Assembly: GCF_010994755.1 (NCBI RefSeq)
Contig: NZ_WHSB02000008.1
Coordinates: 124,001 to 188,000 of the forward strand
Source: Shinella lacus
GTDB lineage: Bacteria > Pseudomonadota > Alphaproteobacteria > Rhizobiales > Rhizobiaceae
DNA: 64,000 nucleotides
Direction of reading: 5' to 3'
Shown: piece by piece, positions 16,028 through 25,524 of the stretch
Layout of the letters: each line of letters starts with the position of its first letter
Numbering within the stretch: position 1 is the stretch's first letter
Notes under the pieces: generated by a model
Told to the model about the DNA's origin: nothing
Database searches by the model: none
Seen by the model: only the letters and a program-made list of their open reading frames with translations
Made by a program: the position numbers and the translations under genes

Positions 16028-17994
16028 TGCCGACCCGTCGTAAATTCCTCGGCGCGACCGCCGCCGCCCTCACGATGGGTAGCGCCGGCGCGCATGCCCA
16101 ACAGGAGACCCGTTCGATGACCGCCGATCTCATCCTTCGCAACGGCCGTTTCACCACCCTCGACCGCAGCAATCCGCAGGCGACCGCCGTGGCGATTGCC
16201 GACGGCACCTTCCTCGCCGTCGGCGACGAGCGCGAGGTGATGGCGCTGGCCGGGCCGGAAACGCGGGTGATCGACCTCAAGGGCCGCAGCGCCCTGCCGG
16301 GGCTCTGCGACAACCACACCCACGTCGTGCGCGGCGGGCTGAACTTCAACATGGAACTGCGCTGGGACGGCGTGCGCTCGCTCGCCGACGCGATGGACAT
16401 GCTGAAGCGCCAGGTGGCGATCACCCCGCCGCCGCAATGGGTGCGCGTCGTCGGCGGCTTCACCGAGCACCAATTTGCCGAAAAACGCCTGCCGACCATC
16501 GAGGAGATCAACGCCGTCGCGCCCGATACGCCGGTCTTCCTGCTGCATCTCTACGACCGCGCGCTCTTGAACGGCGCGGCCCTACGTGCCGTCGGCTACG
16601 GCAAGGACACGCCGAACCCGCCGGGCGGCGAGATCACCCGCGACGCCAACGGCAACCCGACCGGCCTGCTTCTGGCCAAGCCGAATGCCGGTATCCTCTA
16701 TTCGACGCTCGCCAAGGGACCGAAACTGCCCTTCGACTACCAGGTCAATTCCACCCGCCATTTCATGCGCGAGCTGAACCGGCTCGGCGTCACCTCCGTC
16801 ATCGATGCCGGCGGCGGTTTCCAGAACTATCCGGACGACTATGCCGTCATCCAGAAGCTCGCCGACGACAACCAGATGACCGTGCGGCTCGCCTACAACC
16901 TCTTCACGCAGAAGCCGAAGGAGGAAAAGCAGGACTTCCTCAACTGGACGAAGTCGGTCAAGTACAAGCAGGGCAACGATTATTTCCGCCACAACGGGGC
17001 CGGCGAAATGCTGGTCTTCTCCGCCGCAGACTTCGAGGATTTCCGCGAGCCGCGGCCGGACATGCCGCCGGAAATGGAGGGCGATCTCGAAGGCGTGGTG
17101 CGTATCCTCGCCGAAAACCGTTGGCCCTGGCGCCTGCACGCCACCTATGACGAAACGATTTCGCGGGCACTCGACGTGTTCGAGAAGGTCAACCGCGATA
17201 TTCCGCTTGAAGGCCTCAACTGGTTCTTCGACCACGCGGAAACCATTTCCGAACGCTCGATCGACCGCGTGGCGGCGCTCGGCGGCGGCATCGCCGTGCA
17301 GCACCGCATGGCCTATCAGGGCGAATATTTCGTCGAGCGCTACGGCAATGCCGCGGCCGAAGCCACGCCCCCCGTCGCGCGCATGCTGGAAAAGGGCATA
17401 AAAACCTCCGCCGGCACGGATGCCACCCGCGTCGCCTCCTACAATCCCTGGGTCTCGCTGTCCTGGATGGTGACCGGCAGGACGGTCGGCGGCCTGGCGC
17501 TCTATCCGCGCGCCAACTGCCTCGACCGCGAGACGGCGCTGCGCATGTGGACGGAAAACGTCACCTGGTTCTCCAACGAGGAGGGCAAAAAGGGCCGCAT
17601 CGAAAAGGGCCAGTTCGCCGACCTCATCGTGCCGGACAAGGACTTTTTCACCTGCGCCGAGGACGAAATCTCCTTCCTGACCTCCGAACTCACCATGGTC
17701 GGCGGGAAAATCGTCTATGGTGCCGGCGATTTCGCCGCGCTCGACGAAAACCCCGTGCCGCCGGCAATGCCCGACTGGTCGCCGGTGAAGACCTTCGGTG
17801 GTTACGCCGCCTGGGGCGAGCCGGAGGGCGCGGGCAAACGCTCGCTGCGGCGCACGGCGATCTCGACCTGCGGCTGCGCCAGTTCCTGCGGTGTGCATGG
17901 CCACGACCATGCCGGGGCCTGGACGTCGAAACTGCCGATCGGCGATCTCAAGGGCTTTTTTGGCGCGCTCGGCTGCGCCTGCTGGGCGGTATAG
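16027..17994 (+). CDS. Tat-exported amidohydrolase (YtcJ-like)
   Basis: The 655-residue metal-dependent hydrolase begins with a twin-arginine signal (TRRKFLGATAAALTMGSAG), so it is probably folded before export. The core is an amidohydrolase-3 type domain with the metal motif His97-x-His99 in LCDNHTHVV and the catalytic Asp465 in SAGTDATR. The C-terminal tail is unusual in having CGCASSCGVHGHDHAG and a final CACWAV, rich in Cys and His. The substrate (amide, ester or N-acyl compound) is not known. It is translationally coupled to XapX upstream. Confidence 0.82.
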   Translation: MPTRRKFLGATAAALTMGSAGAHAQQETRSMTADLILRNGRFTTLDRSNPQATAVAIADGTFLAVGDEREVMALAGPETRVIDLKGRSALPGLCDNHTHVVRGGLNFNMELRWDGVRSLADAMDMLKRQVAITPPPQWVRVVGGFTEHQFAEKRLPTIEEINAVAPDTPVFLLHLYDRALLNGAALRAVGYGKDTPNPPGGEITRDANGNPTGLLLAKPNAGILYSTLAKGPKLPFDYQVNSTRHFMRELNRLGVTSVIDAGGGFQNYPDDYAVIQKLADDNQMTVRLAYNLFTQKPKEEKQDFLNWTKSVKYKQGNDYFRHNGAGEMLVFSAADFEDFREPRPDMPPEMEGDLEGVVRILAENRWPWRLHATYDETISRALDVFEKVNRDIPLEGLNWFFDHAETISERSIDRVAALGGGIAVQHRMAYQGEYFVERYGNAAAEATPPVARMLEKGIKTSAGTDATRVASYNPWVSLSWMVTGRTVGGLALYPRANCLDRETALRMWTENVTWFSNEEGKKGRIEKGQFADLIVPDKDFFTCAEDEISFLTSELTMVGGKIVYGAGDFAALDENPVPPAMPDWSPVKTFGGYAAWGEPEGAGKRSLRRTAISTCGCASSCGVHGHDHAGAWTSKLPIGDLKGFFGALGCACWAV

Positions 17995-18002
17995 GAGTGA
18001 AT

Positions 18003-18458
18003 ATGCTGCAAACCATGGAACAGCGCGCGGCAAAGGTCTGCGCGCCCTTCATCATCAGCCATCCGGTGCGGCTTGTCGCTCTGCTCGGGCTCTGCGCCGC
18101 CTATATCCAGGGCAGCCTGATGAAGCTCTTCGATTTCAACAGCGCCATTGCCGAGATGGAACATTTCGGCCTGACGCCGGCCGCCCCCATCGCCGCCGCG
18201 GTCATCTTCTTCGAGCTCGCCTGCTCGGCCATGGTGCTGACCGGCTTCTGCCGCTGGATCGGCGCGCTGGCGCTCTCGGCCTTCACGCTGATGGCGACCT
18301 TCATCGCGCTGCGCTTCTGGGAAATGACGCCCGGCATGGAGCGCATGATGGCGACCAACGCCTTCTTCGAGCATCTCGGCCTGGCCGGCGCCTTCCTGCT
18401 CGTCGCCTGGTACGACCTGCACCGCTGGAAGACGGCACCCCGGGAGGACTGGACCTGA
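18003..18458 (+). CDS. DoxX family membrane protein
   Basis: The 151-residue protein has four predicted membrane helices and the DoxX pattern of a short first loop (YIQGSLMKLFDFNSAIAEM) followed by FFELACSAMVLTGFCRWIGA. DoxX-like proteins are associated with thiosulfate:quinone oxidoreductase or redox-stress systems, but most are uncharacterised. The gene starts eight bases after the amidohydrolase and its stop overlaps the MFS start (TGATG), so these genes form one transcript. Confidence 0.8.
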   Translation: MLQTMEQRAAKVCAPFIISHPVRLVALLGLCAAYIQGSLMKLFDFNSAIAEMEHFGLTPAAPIAAAVIFFELACSAMVLTGFCRWIGALALSAFTLMATFIALRFWEMTPGMERMMATNAFFEHLGLAGAFLLVAWYDLHRWKTAPREDWT

Positions 18459-20050
18459 TGGCCGCCGACACCGCCCGCCCGCCCGGCGCCTTCGCGCCCT
18501 TGCGCCAAAAAGTCTTCGCCGTGCTCTGGGTAGCGACGATCGTCGGCAATATCGGCACCTTCGTGCGCGATGTCGCCAGCTCCTGGCTGGTGACGGACCT
18601 TTCCGCCGCCCCCGCCGCCGTCGCCCTCATCCAGGCCGCCTCCACCTTCCCCATCTTCCTGCTGGCGATCCCCGCCGGCGTGCTTTCCGATATCCTCGAC
18701 CGGCGCAAATTTTTGATCGTCATCCAGCTCATCCTCGCCACCGCCAGCATTTCGCTGCTGACGCTGTCGGCGACCGGCCTGCAATCCATCACCTCGCTCG
18801 TCGCCTTCACCTTCATCGGCGGCATCGGCGCGGCACTGATGGCGCCCACCTGGCAGGCGATCGTGCCGGAACTCGTGACGAAGGCCGACGTAAAGGGCGC
18901 CATCGCGCTGAACTCGCTCGGCATCAACATTTCGCGCGCCATCGGCCCGGCCCTCGGCGGCGTGCTGCTCGCCACCTTTGGCGCGGCGGTCACGTATGGC
19001 GTGGACGTCATCAGCTACGTCTTCGTCATCGCCGCCCTCCTCTGGTGGCGGCGGCCGGCAAACAGCGAGGACGCGCTGTCGGAGCGCTTCTTCGGCGCCT
19101 TCCGCGCGGGCCTGCGTTATGCCAAGTCGAGCCGCGAGCTGCATGTCGTGCTGGTGCGCGCCGCCGTGTTCTTCGCCTTTTCCAGCGCGGTCTGGGCGCT
19201 GCTGCCATTGGTGGCGCGCAACCTGCTCGGCGGCACGGCCGGTTTCTATGGCGTGCTGCTCGGCGCGGTGGGTGCCGGCGCCATCGGCGGGGCCTTCCTG
19301 ATGCCGATGCTGCGCGCCCGCCTCGACGTCGACGGGCTGATGCTGCTCGCCGCCATCGCCGCCGCGGCCGTCATGGCGGGGCTGTCGCTGGCCCCGCCGC
19401 AATGGGTGGCGATCCTTCTGCTTCTGCTGCTCGGCGCCGGCTGGATCACCGCGCTCACGACGCTCAACGGTACGGCGCAATCCGTGCTGCCGAACTGGGT
19501 GCGCGGCCGCTCGCTTGCCATCTACCTCACCGTGTTCAACGGCGCGATGACGGCCGGCAGCCTCGCCTGGGGCACGATCGCCGAAGCGCTCGGCATTTCC
19601 GCCACGCTGCTGGTCGCCGCCGCAGGCCTCTTGGTCGTCGGCCTGGTCTTCCACCGGCTGAAGCTGCCGAAGGGCGAGGCGGACCTCGTGCCCTCCAACC
19701 ATTGGCCCGAGCCGCTGACCGCAGGCACGGTGGAAAACGACCGCGGCCCCGTTCTCATCACCGTCGAATACCGGGTGGACGCCGCCGACCGCGCGGCCTT
19801 CCTTGCCGCACTCGACACCTTCTCCTCGGAACGGCGGCGCGACGGCGCCTATGGCTGGGGCGTGACGGAGGACGCGGCCGACCCGGAGATCTTCCTCGAA
19901 TGGTTCTTCGTGGAATCCTGGGCCGAACACCTGCGCCAGCACCGCCGCATCTCGAAGGCCGATGCCGACCTGCAGGCGGAGGTGCGCAAGTTCCACAAGG
20001 GCGAAGACCCGCCGACCGTCCGCCACCTGCTCGCCGCCGACCGGCGCTGA
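18458..20050 (+). CDS. MFS exporter with C-terminal ABM-like domain
   Basis: The 530-residue protein has a transporter part (about 1-415) of the EntS-like MFS-3 family: ten to twelve helices and the loop GVLSDILDRRKF in place of the classical A-motif. The last 105 residues are soluble and start GPVLITVEYRVDAADRAAFL, with EIFLEWFFVESWAEHLRQ; this looks like a dimeric alpha-beta barrel of the antibiotic-biosynthesis-monooxygenase type. Such a fusion suggests export coupled to binding or modification of the substrate. It is coupled to DoxX by a TGATG overlap. Confidence 0.82.
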   Translation: MAADTARPPGAFAPLRQKVFAVLWVATIVGNIGTFVRDVASSWLVTDLSAAPAAVALIQAASTFPIFLLAIPAGVLSDILDRRKFLIVIQLILATASISLLTLSATGLQSITSLVAFTFIGGIGAALMAPTWQAIVPELVTKADVKGAIALNSLGINISRAIGPALGGVLLATFGAAVTYGVDVISYVFVIAALLWWRRPANSEDALSERFFGAFRAGLRYAKSSRELHVVLVRAAVFFAFSSAVWALLPLVARNLLGGTAGFYGVLLGAVGAGAIGGAFLMPMLRARLDVDGLMLLAAIAAAAVMAGLSLAPPQWVAILLLLLLGAGWITALTTLNGTAQSVLPNWVRGRSLAIYLTVFNGAMTAGSLAWGTIAEALGISATLLVAAAGLLVVGLVFHRLKLPKGEADLVPSNHWPEPLTAGTVENDRGPVLITVEYRVDAADRAAFLAALDTFSSERRRDGAYGWGVTEDAADPEIFLEWFFVESWAEHLRQHRRISKADADLQAEVRKFHKGEDPPTVRHLLAADRR

Positions 20051-20086
20051 CGACACGCCAAATCATCCCATCAAAGGAGGAGGTTC

Positions 20087-21037
20087 ATGACCGACTGGAG
20101 CACCCTATTGCCCATCACCCGGCGCCAGACACTGACCACCGCGGCCCTTGCCGGCGCGGCCACGCTGCTGCCCCGCCTTGCCTTTTCACAAACCCAACCC
20201 GAAGGAGCAGAGACCATGAGCACCATCACGACGAAGGACGGAACCCGGATTTTCTACAAGGATTGGGGCACGGGCCAGCCGATCCTGTTTTCGCATGGCT
20301 GGCCGCTTTCGGCGGATGCCTGGGATGCGCAGCTGCTGTTCTTCGGCCAGAACGGCTTTCGCGTCATCGCCCATGACCGGCGCGGCCACGGCCGGTCCGA
20401 CCAGCCCTGGAACGGCAACACTATGGACCAATATGCCGACGACCTCGCCGAGCTGATCGAAAAGCTCGACCTCAAGGATCTCGTCATGATCGGCCATTCC
20501 ACCGGCGGCGGCGAAGTCGCGCACTATATCGGCCGCCACGGCACGGCGCGCGTCGCCAAGGTGGTGCTGGTCGGCGCGGTGCCGCCCCTGATGCTGAAGA
20601 CCGAGGCCAACCCGGAAGGCACGCCATTGGAAGTGTTCGACAGCATCCGCCAGGGCACGGCGACCAACCGCTCGCAGTTCTTCAAGGACCTCACCCTCCC
20701 CTTCTACGGCTTCAACCGCGAGGGCGCCAAGGTCAACGAGGGTTTCCGCGAGAGCTTCTGGCTGCAGGGCATGGCAGGCTCCATCAAGGGCCACTATGAC
20801 TGCGTGCACGAATTCTCCGAGGTCGACTACACCGAAGACCTCAAGAAGATCGACCGCCCGACCCTCATCATCCATGGCGACGACGACCAGATCGTGCCTA
20901 TCGCGGCGTCGGCGGAAAAGTCGGCGAAGATCGTCAAGGATGCGACACTACTCGTGTACAAGGGTGGTGCGCATGGGCTGGCAGAAGTCCAGGCGGAAAA
21001 GTTCAATGCCGATGTGCTGGCGTTTGTGAAGGGGTGA
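20087..21037 (+). CDS. Tat-exported alpha/beta hydrolase (cofactor-free chloroperoxidase type)
   Basis: This 316-residue protein carries a twin-arginine-like leader ([19 protein letters not shown]) and a hydrolase close to non-heme chloroperoxidases: [11 protein letters not shown] oxyanion region, nucleophile in [21 protein letters not shown] aspartate and GGAHGLAEV histidine. These enzymes work as esterases and can form peracids. The leader suggests it works in the periplasm. An internal ATG at 20217 would give the leaderless form usual in the family. It closes the operon-like block and is followed by a palindromic repeat element. Confidence 0.82.
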   Translation: MTDWSTLLPITRRQTLTTAALAGAATLLPRLAFSQTQPEGAETMSTITTKDGTRIFYKDWGTGQPILFSHGWPLSADAWDAQLLFFGQNGFRVIAHDRRGHGRSDQPWNGNTMDQYADDLAELIEKLDLKDLVMIGHSTGGGEVAHYIGRHGTARVAKVVLVGAVPPLMLKTEANPEGTPLEVFDSIRQGTATNRSQFFKDLTLPFYGFNREGAKVNEGFRESFWLQGMAGSIKGHYDCVHEFSEVDYTEDLKKIDRPTLIIHGDDDQIVPIAASAEKSAKIVKDATLLVYKGGAHGLAEVQAEKFNADVLAFVKG

Positions 21038-21060
21038 TGTTGTGGGGTGCCGCCAAGGCA

Positions 21061-21213
21061 CCCCCCTCTGCCCTGCCGGGCATCTCCCCCTCAAGGGGGG
21101 AGATCGGCAAGAGGCAGGAATAGCACTCAAACTGCACCGTCAAAGATGAGCTAAACGGTGCCCCATCCAATCTCCCCCCTTGAGGGGGAGATGGCCGGCA
21201 GGCCAGAGGGGGG
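21061..21213. repeat. Palindromic repeat element, copy 1 (RIME-like)
   Basis: This 153-base element runs from CCCCCCTCTGCCCTGCCGGG to an end reading GGCCAGAGGGGGG. The two ends are inverted copies of about 45 bases, and each half contains its own hairpin (CTCCCC-TC-AAGGGGGGAG type). The centre is unrelated in sequence between copies. It fills the gap between the hydrolase and the LysR gene. The organisation resembles rhizobial intergenic mosaic elements; the family name is from memory. Confidence 0.8.
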
Positions 21214-21231
21214 AGCCACAACCGCTGCCCC

Positions 21232-22182
21232 TCAAAGCCCCCACACCACCGATTCCTCATGCCGCTTGATCAGGTGCTTGAGATTGTCGAAGCCGCGCTG
21301 CACATGGCGGGCGAAATGGTCGACGGCGGGCATGCGGGGGGCGTCGGCGCGTTTCAGGAGGCCGAGGGCGCGTTGGGGGTGGGGCACGTTGACCGGCAGC
21401 GCGGTGATCGATTTTTCGTTGCGTTGCGCAAAGACCACGCTGTGCGGCAGCACGGTCAGCGCGTCGCTGCCCTTCAGGAAGTTGACGACGCTCATGAGCG
21501 AGCCGCCGGTATAGCGGATGCGGATCTCGGTGGCACCGAAGGACAGCAGCATGCTGCGCAGGTCGGCGAGCAGCGGACTACCCGGCGGTGGCGCGACCCA
21601 AGGGTAATCGAGCAGGTGCATCGGCTGCGGGCGGCGCTTCAAAAGCAGCGGATGCGTGACGCGGCAGGCGACGACGTTGCGGCCGGGCAGGATCTCGTGG
21701 AATTCCAGCCCCGAGCCCTCGTCGAGAATATCGATGGGGCAGATGGCGAGGTCAATCTGGTCGGCCTTCAAGGCGGCACGCAGGTCGGGAAAATAACCGT
21801 AGCTCTGGTCGACGCGCACATCCGGGTGCTGGTTCTGGAATTCGGCGACCATGCCGGCGATCAGTGCATCCATGAAAAAGGGCGTGCCGCCGATGCGCAC
21901 CGTGCCGCCCTTGCCGACGCGAAAACTCTCGATCGTATCGGAGGCCTTGCGCGAGGCGGCGAGCATGACCTGGCCGTGATCGGCGAGCGCGCGGCCGAGC
22001 GGCGTCGGCTGGAGCGGCCGTTTTCCCTTGAGAAACAGCGGTTCGCCAAGGCGTTTTTCCAGCATCGACAGGGTGCGCGAGACGGCCGGCTGCGCCATGC
22101 CGAGCAGCGCCGCGCCCTCGGTGACGCCGCCCGTCTTGACGACGGCGGCAAGCTGGATCAGGTGACGCTCGTCTATCTTCAT
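21232..22182 (-). CDS. LysR-family regulator of the hydroxyquinol cluster
   Basis: The 316-residue protein has the N-terminal winged HTH of LysR regulators (GVTEGAALLGMAQPAVSRTL) and a periplasmic-binding-like effector domain (GTVRIGGTPFFMDALIAG onward). It is divergent from the hydroxyquinol dioxygenase gene with 85 bases between starts. A perfect palindrome overlaps its own start codon. By analogy with aromatic-degradation regulators it probably activates the pathway in response to an intermediate and represses itself. Confidence 0.88.
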   Translation of the reverse strand: MKIDERHLIQLAAVVKTGGVTEGAALLGMAQPAVSRTLSMLEKRLGEPLFLKGKRPLQPTPLGRALADHGQVMLAASRKASDTIESFRVGKGGTVRIGGTPFFMDALIAGMVAEFQNQHPDVRVDQSYGYFPDLRAALKADQIDLAICPIDILDEGSGLEFHEILPGRNVVACRVTHPLLLKRRPQPMHLLDYPWVAPPPGSPLLADLRSMLLSFGATEIRIRYTGGSLMSVVNFLKGSDALTVLPHSVVFAQRNEKSITALPVNVPHPQRALGLLKRADAPRMPAVDHFARHVQRGFDNLKHLIKRHEESVVWGL

Positions 22183-22195
22183 AACGATCCGTTAT
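22181..22195. promoter_or_regulatory. Palindromic LysR operator candidate
   Basis: ATAACG (22181-22186) and CGTTAT (22190-22195) are perfect six-base inverted arms with the spacer ATC. The site overlaps the ATG of the LysR gene (22180-22182) and lies about 70 bases before the dioxygenase start, a position suited to autoregulation. The remaining gap to 22267 holds a TTGGAGGA ribosome site for the dioxygenase. Confidence 0.5.
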
Positions 22196-22267
22196 ATTAT
22201 CCCGGCACAAAATCATCAATGCCGCGTCCGACCTTTGCTAGATTTCCCTCAGCTTGGAGGAGAAAGC

Positions 22268-23134
22268 ATGCCGGGACCGATGGTTTCCCCTGTCGATACC
22301 TTGACCGCGTCGGACGCTTTTGCGCGCCGGATCGCTGCTGCCGGCGACGGCAGGCTGCGCCAGGCGCTGAGCGCGACCGTGACACACCTCCACGCGCTGA
22401 TTGCCGAACTGAAGCCGACGCCCGCCGAATGGCGCAGCCTCATCGCCTTTCTCACCGAGGTCGGCCATGCGGCAGACGACCGCCGCCAGGAATGGGTGCT
22501 GCTCTCCGATCTGCTGGGCGCCTCGGCGCTGGTCGAGGAGGTCAACACGCGCCGCCCGAAGCTTGCGACGCCCAACACCGTGCGCGGACCCTTCTTCCGC
22601 GCCGATGCGCCGGAACGCCCACTTGGCAGCGACATCTCGCTCGACGGTATCGGCGAAGGGCTTGCCGTTTCCGCCCGCGTGCAGGATCTCGACGGCGCGC
22701 CGATATCCGGTGCCGAGGTCATCACCTGGCAGGCCAACGCCGCCGGCCTCTACGAGAACCAGCAGCCGGATCTCCAGCCGGAATTCAACCTGCGCGGCCT
22801 GTTTCGCAGCGATGCCGAGGGCCGGTTCCATTACCGCACCATTCGCCCGGCGGGCTATGGCGTGCCGGATGACGGCCCGGTCGGCACGCTGTTGCGCAAG
22901 GCCGGCCTGCCGCTTCGCCGCCCCGCGCACCTGCATTTCATGATCAAGGCGGCCGGCTTCGAGACGATCGTCACCCATCTCTATGATGCCAGCGACCCGC
23001 AGCTCGACGCGGATGCGCTGTTCGGCGTCAAGCCGGAGCTGATCTGCCGCTTCGAGCGCGCGGCCGACAAACCGTGTTTCCGGCTCGACTACACCTTCGT
23101 CATGGCGCGATCGAAACAGGGAGCATCGGCGTGA
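22268..23134 (+). CDS. Hydroxyquinol 1,2-dioxygenase (first copy)
   Basis: The 288-residue intradiol dioxygenase opens hydroxyquinol to maleylacetate. All four Fe(III) ligands are visible: Tyr162 (GLYENQQ), Tyr197 (RPAGYGVPDDGPVG), and His221 and His223 (RPAHLHF). The last three positions match those I recall for the Nocardioides enzyme, whose first tyrosine ligand is Tyr164. The N-terminal helical linker domain with RQEWVLLSDLLGASALVEEV is typical of the dimeric family. The start follows GGAGGA. The stop overlaps the GTG of the maleylacetate reductase gene. Confidence 0.9.
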   Translation: MPGPMVSPVDTLTASDAFARRIAAAGDGRLRQALSATVTHLHALIAELKPTPAEWRSLIAFLTEVGHAADDRRQEWVLLSDLLGASALVEEVNTRRPKLATPNTVRGPFFRADAPERPLGSDISLDGIGEGLAVSARVQDLDGAPISGAEVITWQANAAGLYENQQPDLQPEFNLRGLFRSDAEGRFHYRTIRPAGYGVPDDGPVGTLLRKAGLPLRRPAHLHFMIKAAGFETIVTHLYDASDPQLDADALFGVKPELICRFERAADKPCFRLDYTFVMARSKQGASA

Positions 23135-24192
23135 CCCGCGACTTCGTCTATTCCACCAGCCCGTCCCATATCGTCTTCGGCGCCGGCAAGCTCGACACCG
23201 TCGGCGACTGGCTCGACCGGATCGGCTGCCGCCGCGCCCTCGTGCTCTCCACGCCGCACCAGAAGGCCGATGCCGAAAGGCTGGCGGAAACGCTCGGATC
23301 CCGCGCAGTCGGGGTCTTCGCCGGTGCCGTGATGCACACGCCTATCGACGTGACGGAGACGGCCATGGACGTTGTGCACCAGACGGGCGCGGACTGCGTC
23401 GTCTCGCTCGGCGGCGGTTCGACGACCGGGCTCGGCAAGGCGATCGCCTATCGCACCGACCTGCCGCAGATCGTCATCCCGACGACCTATGCCGGCTCGG
23501 AGGTAACGCCGATCCTCGGCCAGACGGAGGCCGGCCGCAAGACGACGGTGCGCGCCGCCAGCATCCTGCCGGAAGTGGTGATCTACGATCCGGCGCTGAC
23601 GCTTGGCCTGCCGGTCGCCATGAGCGTCACCAGTGGGCTCAACGCCATGGCGCATGCCGTGGAGGCGCTCTATGCCGAGGACCGCAACCCCGTTTCCTCG
23701 CTGATGGCGATCGAGGGTCTGCGCGCCTTCCGCGAGAGCCTGCCGCAGCTCGTCGCCCAGCCCAGCGACGCCGAAGCGCGGGCGGAGGCGCTCTATGGTG
23801 CCTGGCTCTGCGGCACGGTGCTCGGCACGGTCGGCATGGCGCTGCACCACAAGATCTGCCACACGCTCGGCGGCACGTTCGATACGCCGCATGCCGATAC
23901 GCATGCGATCATGCTGCCGCATACCGCGGCCTTCAACGCCGTCGCCGTGCCCGAATTGCTCGCCCCCGTGGCAAAGATGTTCGGCGGTTCGGTCGGCGGC
24001 GGGCTGTGGGATTTCGCAAGAGCCGCCGGGGCGCCGCTGGCGCTGAAGGACCTCGGCCTTTCCGAAGCCGATCTCGACCGCGCCGCCGAGATCGCCACGC
24101 AAAGCCCTTACCGCAACCCGCGCGCCATCGACCGTCCGTCGATCCGCGCGCTGTTGCAGGATGCCTGGGAGGGCAGACGGCCGGCCAATTGA
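23131..24192 (+). CDS. Maleylacetate reductase
   Basis: The 353-residue product, starting at a GTG within the preceding stop (GTGA), belongs to the iron-type alcohol dehydrogenase fold. It shows GGGSTTGLGKAIA for NAD(P)H binding, PTTYAGSEVTPILGQ and HHKICHTLGGTFDTPHADTH, the signature of maleylacetate reductases. It converts maleylacetate to 3-oxoadipate, the step after ring cleavage by the dioxygenase encoded just upstream. The two genes together channel hydroxyquinol towards the beta-ketoadipate pathway. Confidence 0.92.
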   Translation: MTRDFVYSTSPSHIVFGAGKLDTVGDWLDRIGCRRALVLSTPHQKADAERLAETLGSRAVGVFAGAVMHTPIDVTETAMDVVHQTGADCVVSLGGGSTTGLGKAIAYRTDLPQIVIPTTYAGSEVTPILGQTEAGRKTTVRAASILPEVVIYDPALTLGLPVAMSVTSGLNAMAHAVEALYAEDRNPVSSLMAIEGLRAFRESLPQLVAQPSDAEARAEALYGAWLCGTVLGTVGMALHHKICHTLGGTFDTPHADTHAIMLPHTAAFNAVAVPELLAPVAKMFGGSVGGGLWDFARAAGAPLALKDLGLSEADLDRAAEIATQSPYRNPRAIDRPSIRALLQDAWEGRRPAN

Positions 24193-24231
24193 CGTCACCC
24201 TTCGGGAGGAAGGGTTTTGGGAGGAAGAACC

Positions 24232-25512
24232 ATGCTGACGAGACGCGAACTTCTGAAGACCACGGCGGCCGGAAGCGCCGTTGCCCTGACATCGGGCTTT
24301 CCGATGCCGGCGATCGCGCAGAATGCGGCGATCAAGCTCGGCTATGTCAGCCCGCAGACCGGGCCGCTCGCCGCCTTCGGCGAGGCCGACAGCTTCGTCA
24401 TCGACGCCTTCCTGATGGCGGCGAAAGCCAAGGGGCTGAACTACGAGATCATCGTCAAGGACAGCCAGTCGAACCCCAACCGCGCGGCGGAAGTGGCCAA
24501 GCAGCTGATCGTCGACGACGAGGTCAACCTGATGCTCGTCGCCTCGACGCCGGAGACGACCAATCCGGTGGCGACGACGGCGGAAGCCGAGGGCATGCCG
24601 TGCATTTCCACCGTCGCCCCCTGGCAGCCCTGGTTCATCGGGCAGCAGGGCAATCCCGGCGATCCGGCCTCGTGGAAACCCTTCGACTATGCCTTCCACT
24701 TCTTCTGGGGGCTGGAGGACGTCATCGCCGTCTTCACCAATATGTGGGCGCAGGTGGAGACCAATAAAAAGGTCGGCGGCCTCTTCCCGAACGATGGCGA
24801 CGGCAATGCCTGGGGCGACAAGGTCGTCGGCTTCCCGCCGGTGCTGGAGAAGATGGGTTATTCGCTGAACGATCCCGGCCGCTACCAGAACATGACCGAC
24901 GATTTTTCCGCGCAGATCAATGCCTTCAAGGCCGGTCAGTGCGAGATCATCACCGGCGTCGTCATCCCGCCGGATTTCACCACCTTCTGGAACCAGGCCA
25001 AGCAGCAGGGTTTCGTGCCCAAGGTCGCCTCGATCGGCAAGGCGCTGCTCTTCCCGCAGGCGGTGGAGGCGCTGGGCAATGCCGGGCACAACCTCTCGTC
25101 GGAGGTCTGGTGGTCGCCCAGCCATCCGTTCAAGTCGTCGCTGACCGGCGAGACCTCGGCCGAGGTCGCGGCCGCCTTCACCAAGACGACCGGCCGGCCC
25201 TGGACGCAGCCGATCGGCTTTGCCCATGCGCTGTTCGAGCTGGCGGTCGACGCACTCACCCGCGCCGAGGACCCGACGGATGGCGATGCGGTGGCCGCTG
25301 CCATTGCCGCGACACGGCTCGACACGCTGGTCGGCCCGATCGCCTGGGACGGCAAGGGCCTGCCGCCCTTTGCGGCTAAGAACATCGCCAAGACGCCGCT
25401 CGTCGGCGGCCAGTGGCGGCTGAAGGACGGCGGCGGCTACGATCTCGTCATCACCGACAACAAGACGGCGCCGAACATTCCGACCGGCGGCACCATGGAA
25501 GCGATCGCCTGA
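24232..25512 (+). CDS. ABC transporter substrate-binding protein, branched-chain/aromatic type
   Basis: The 426-residue protein has a twin-arginine leader (LTRRELLKTTAAGSAVALTS) and a Peripla_BP_6-type domain that begins IKLGYVSPQTGPLAAFGEAD. An ATG at 24217 is in frame, but the one at 24232 follows GGAGGAAGAACC. In this family the ligand may be an amino acid, amide or aromatic acid. Its position inside the hydroxyquinol operon suggests an aromatic precursor such as a dihydroxybenzoate. Confidence 0.87.
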   Translation: MLTRRELLKTTAAGSAVALTSGFPMPAIAQNAAIKLGYVSPQTGPLAAFGEADSFVIDAFLMAAKAKGLNYEIIVKDSQSNPNRAAEVAKQLIVDDEVNLMLVASTPETTNPVATTAEAEGMPCISTVAPWQPWFIGQQGNPGDPASWKPFDYAFHFFWGLEDVIAVFTNMWAQVETNKKVGGLFPNDGDGNAWGDKVVGFPPVLEKMGYSLNDPGRYQNMTDDFSAQINAFKAGQCEIITGVVIPPDFTTFWNQAKQQGFVPKVASIGKALLFPQAVEALGNAGHNLSSEVWWSPSHPFKSSLTGETSAEVAAAFTKTTGRPWTQPIGFAHALFELAVDALTRAEDPTDGDAVAAAIAATRLDTLVGPIAWDGKGLPPFAAKNIAKTPLVGGQWRLKDGGGYDLVITDNKTAPNIPTGGTMEAIA

Positions 25513-25524
25513 AGGATCAAAACC

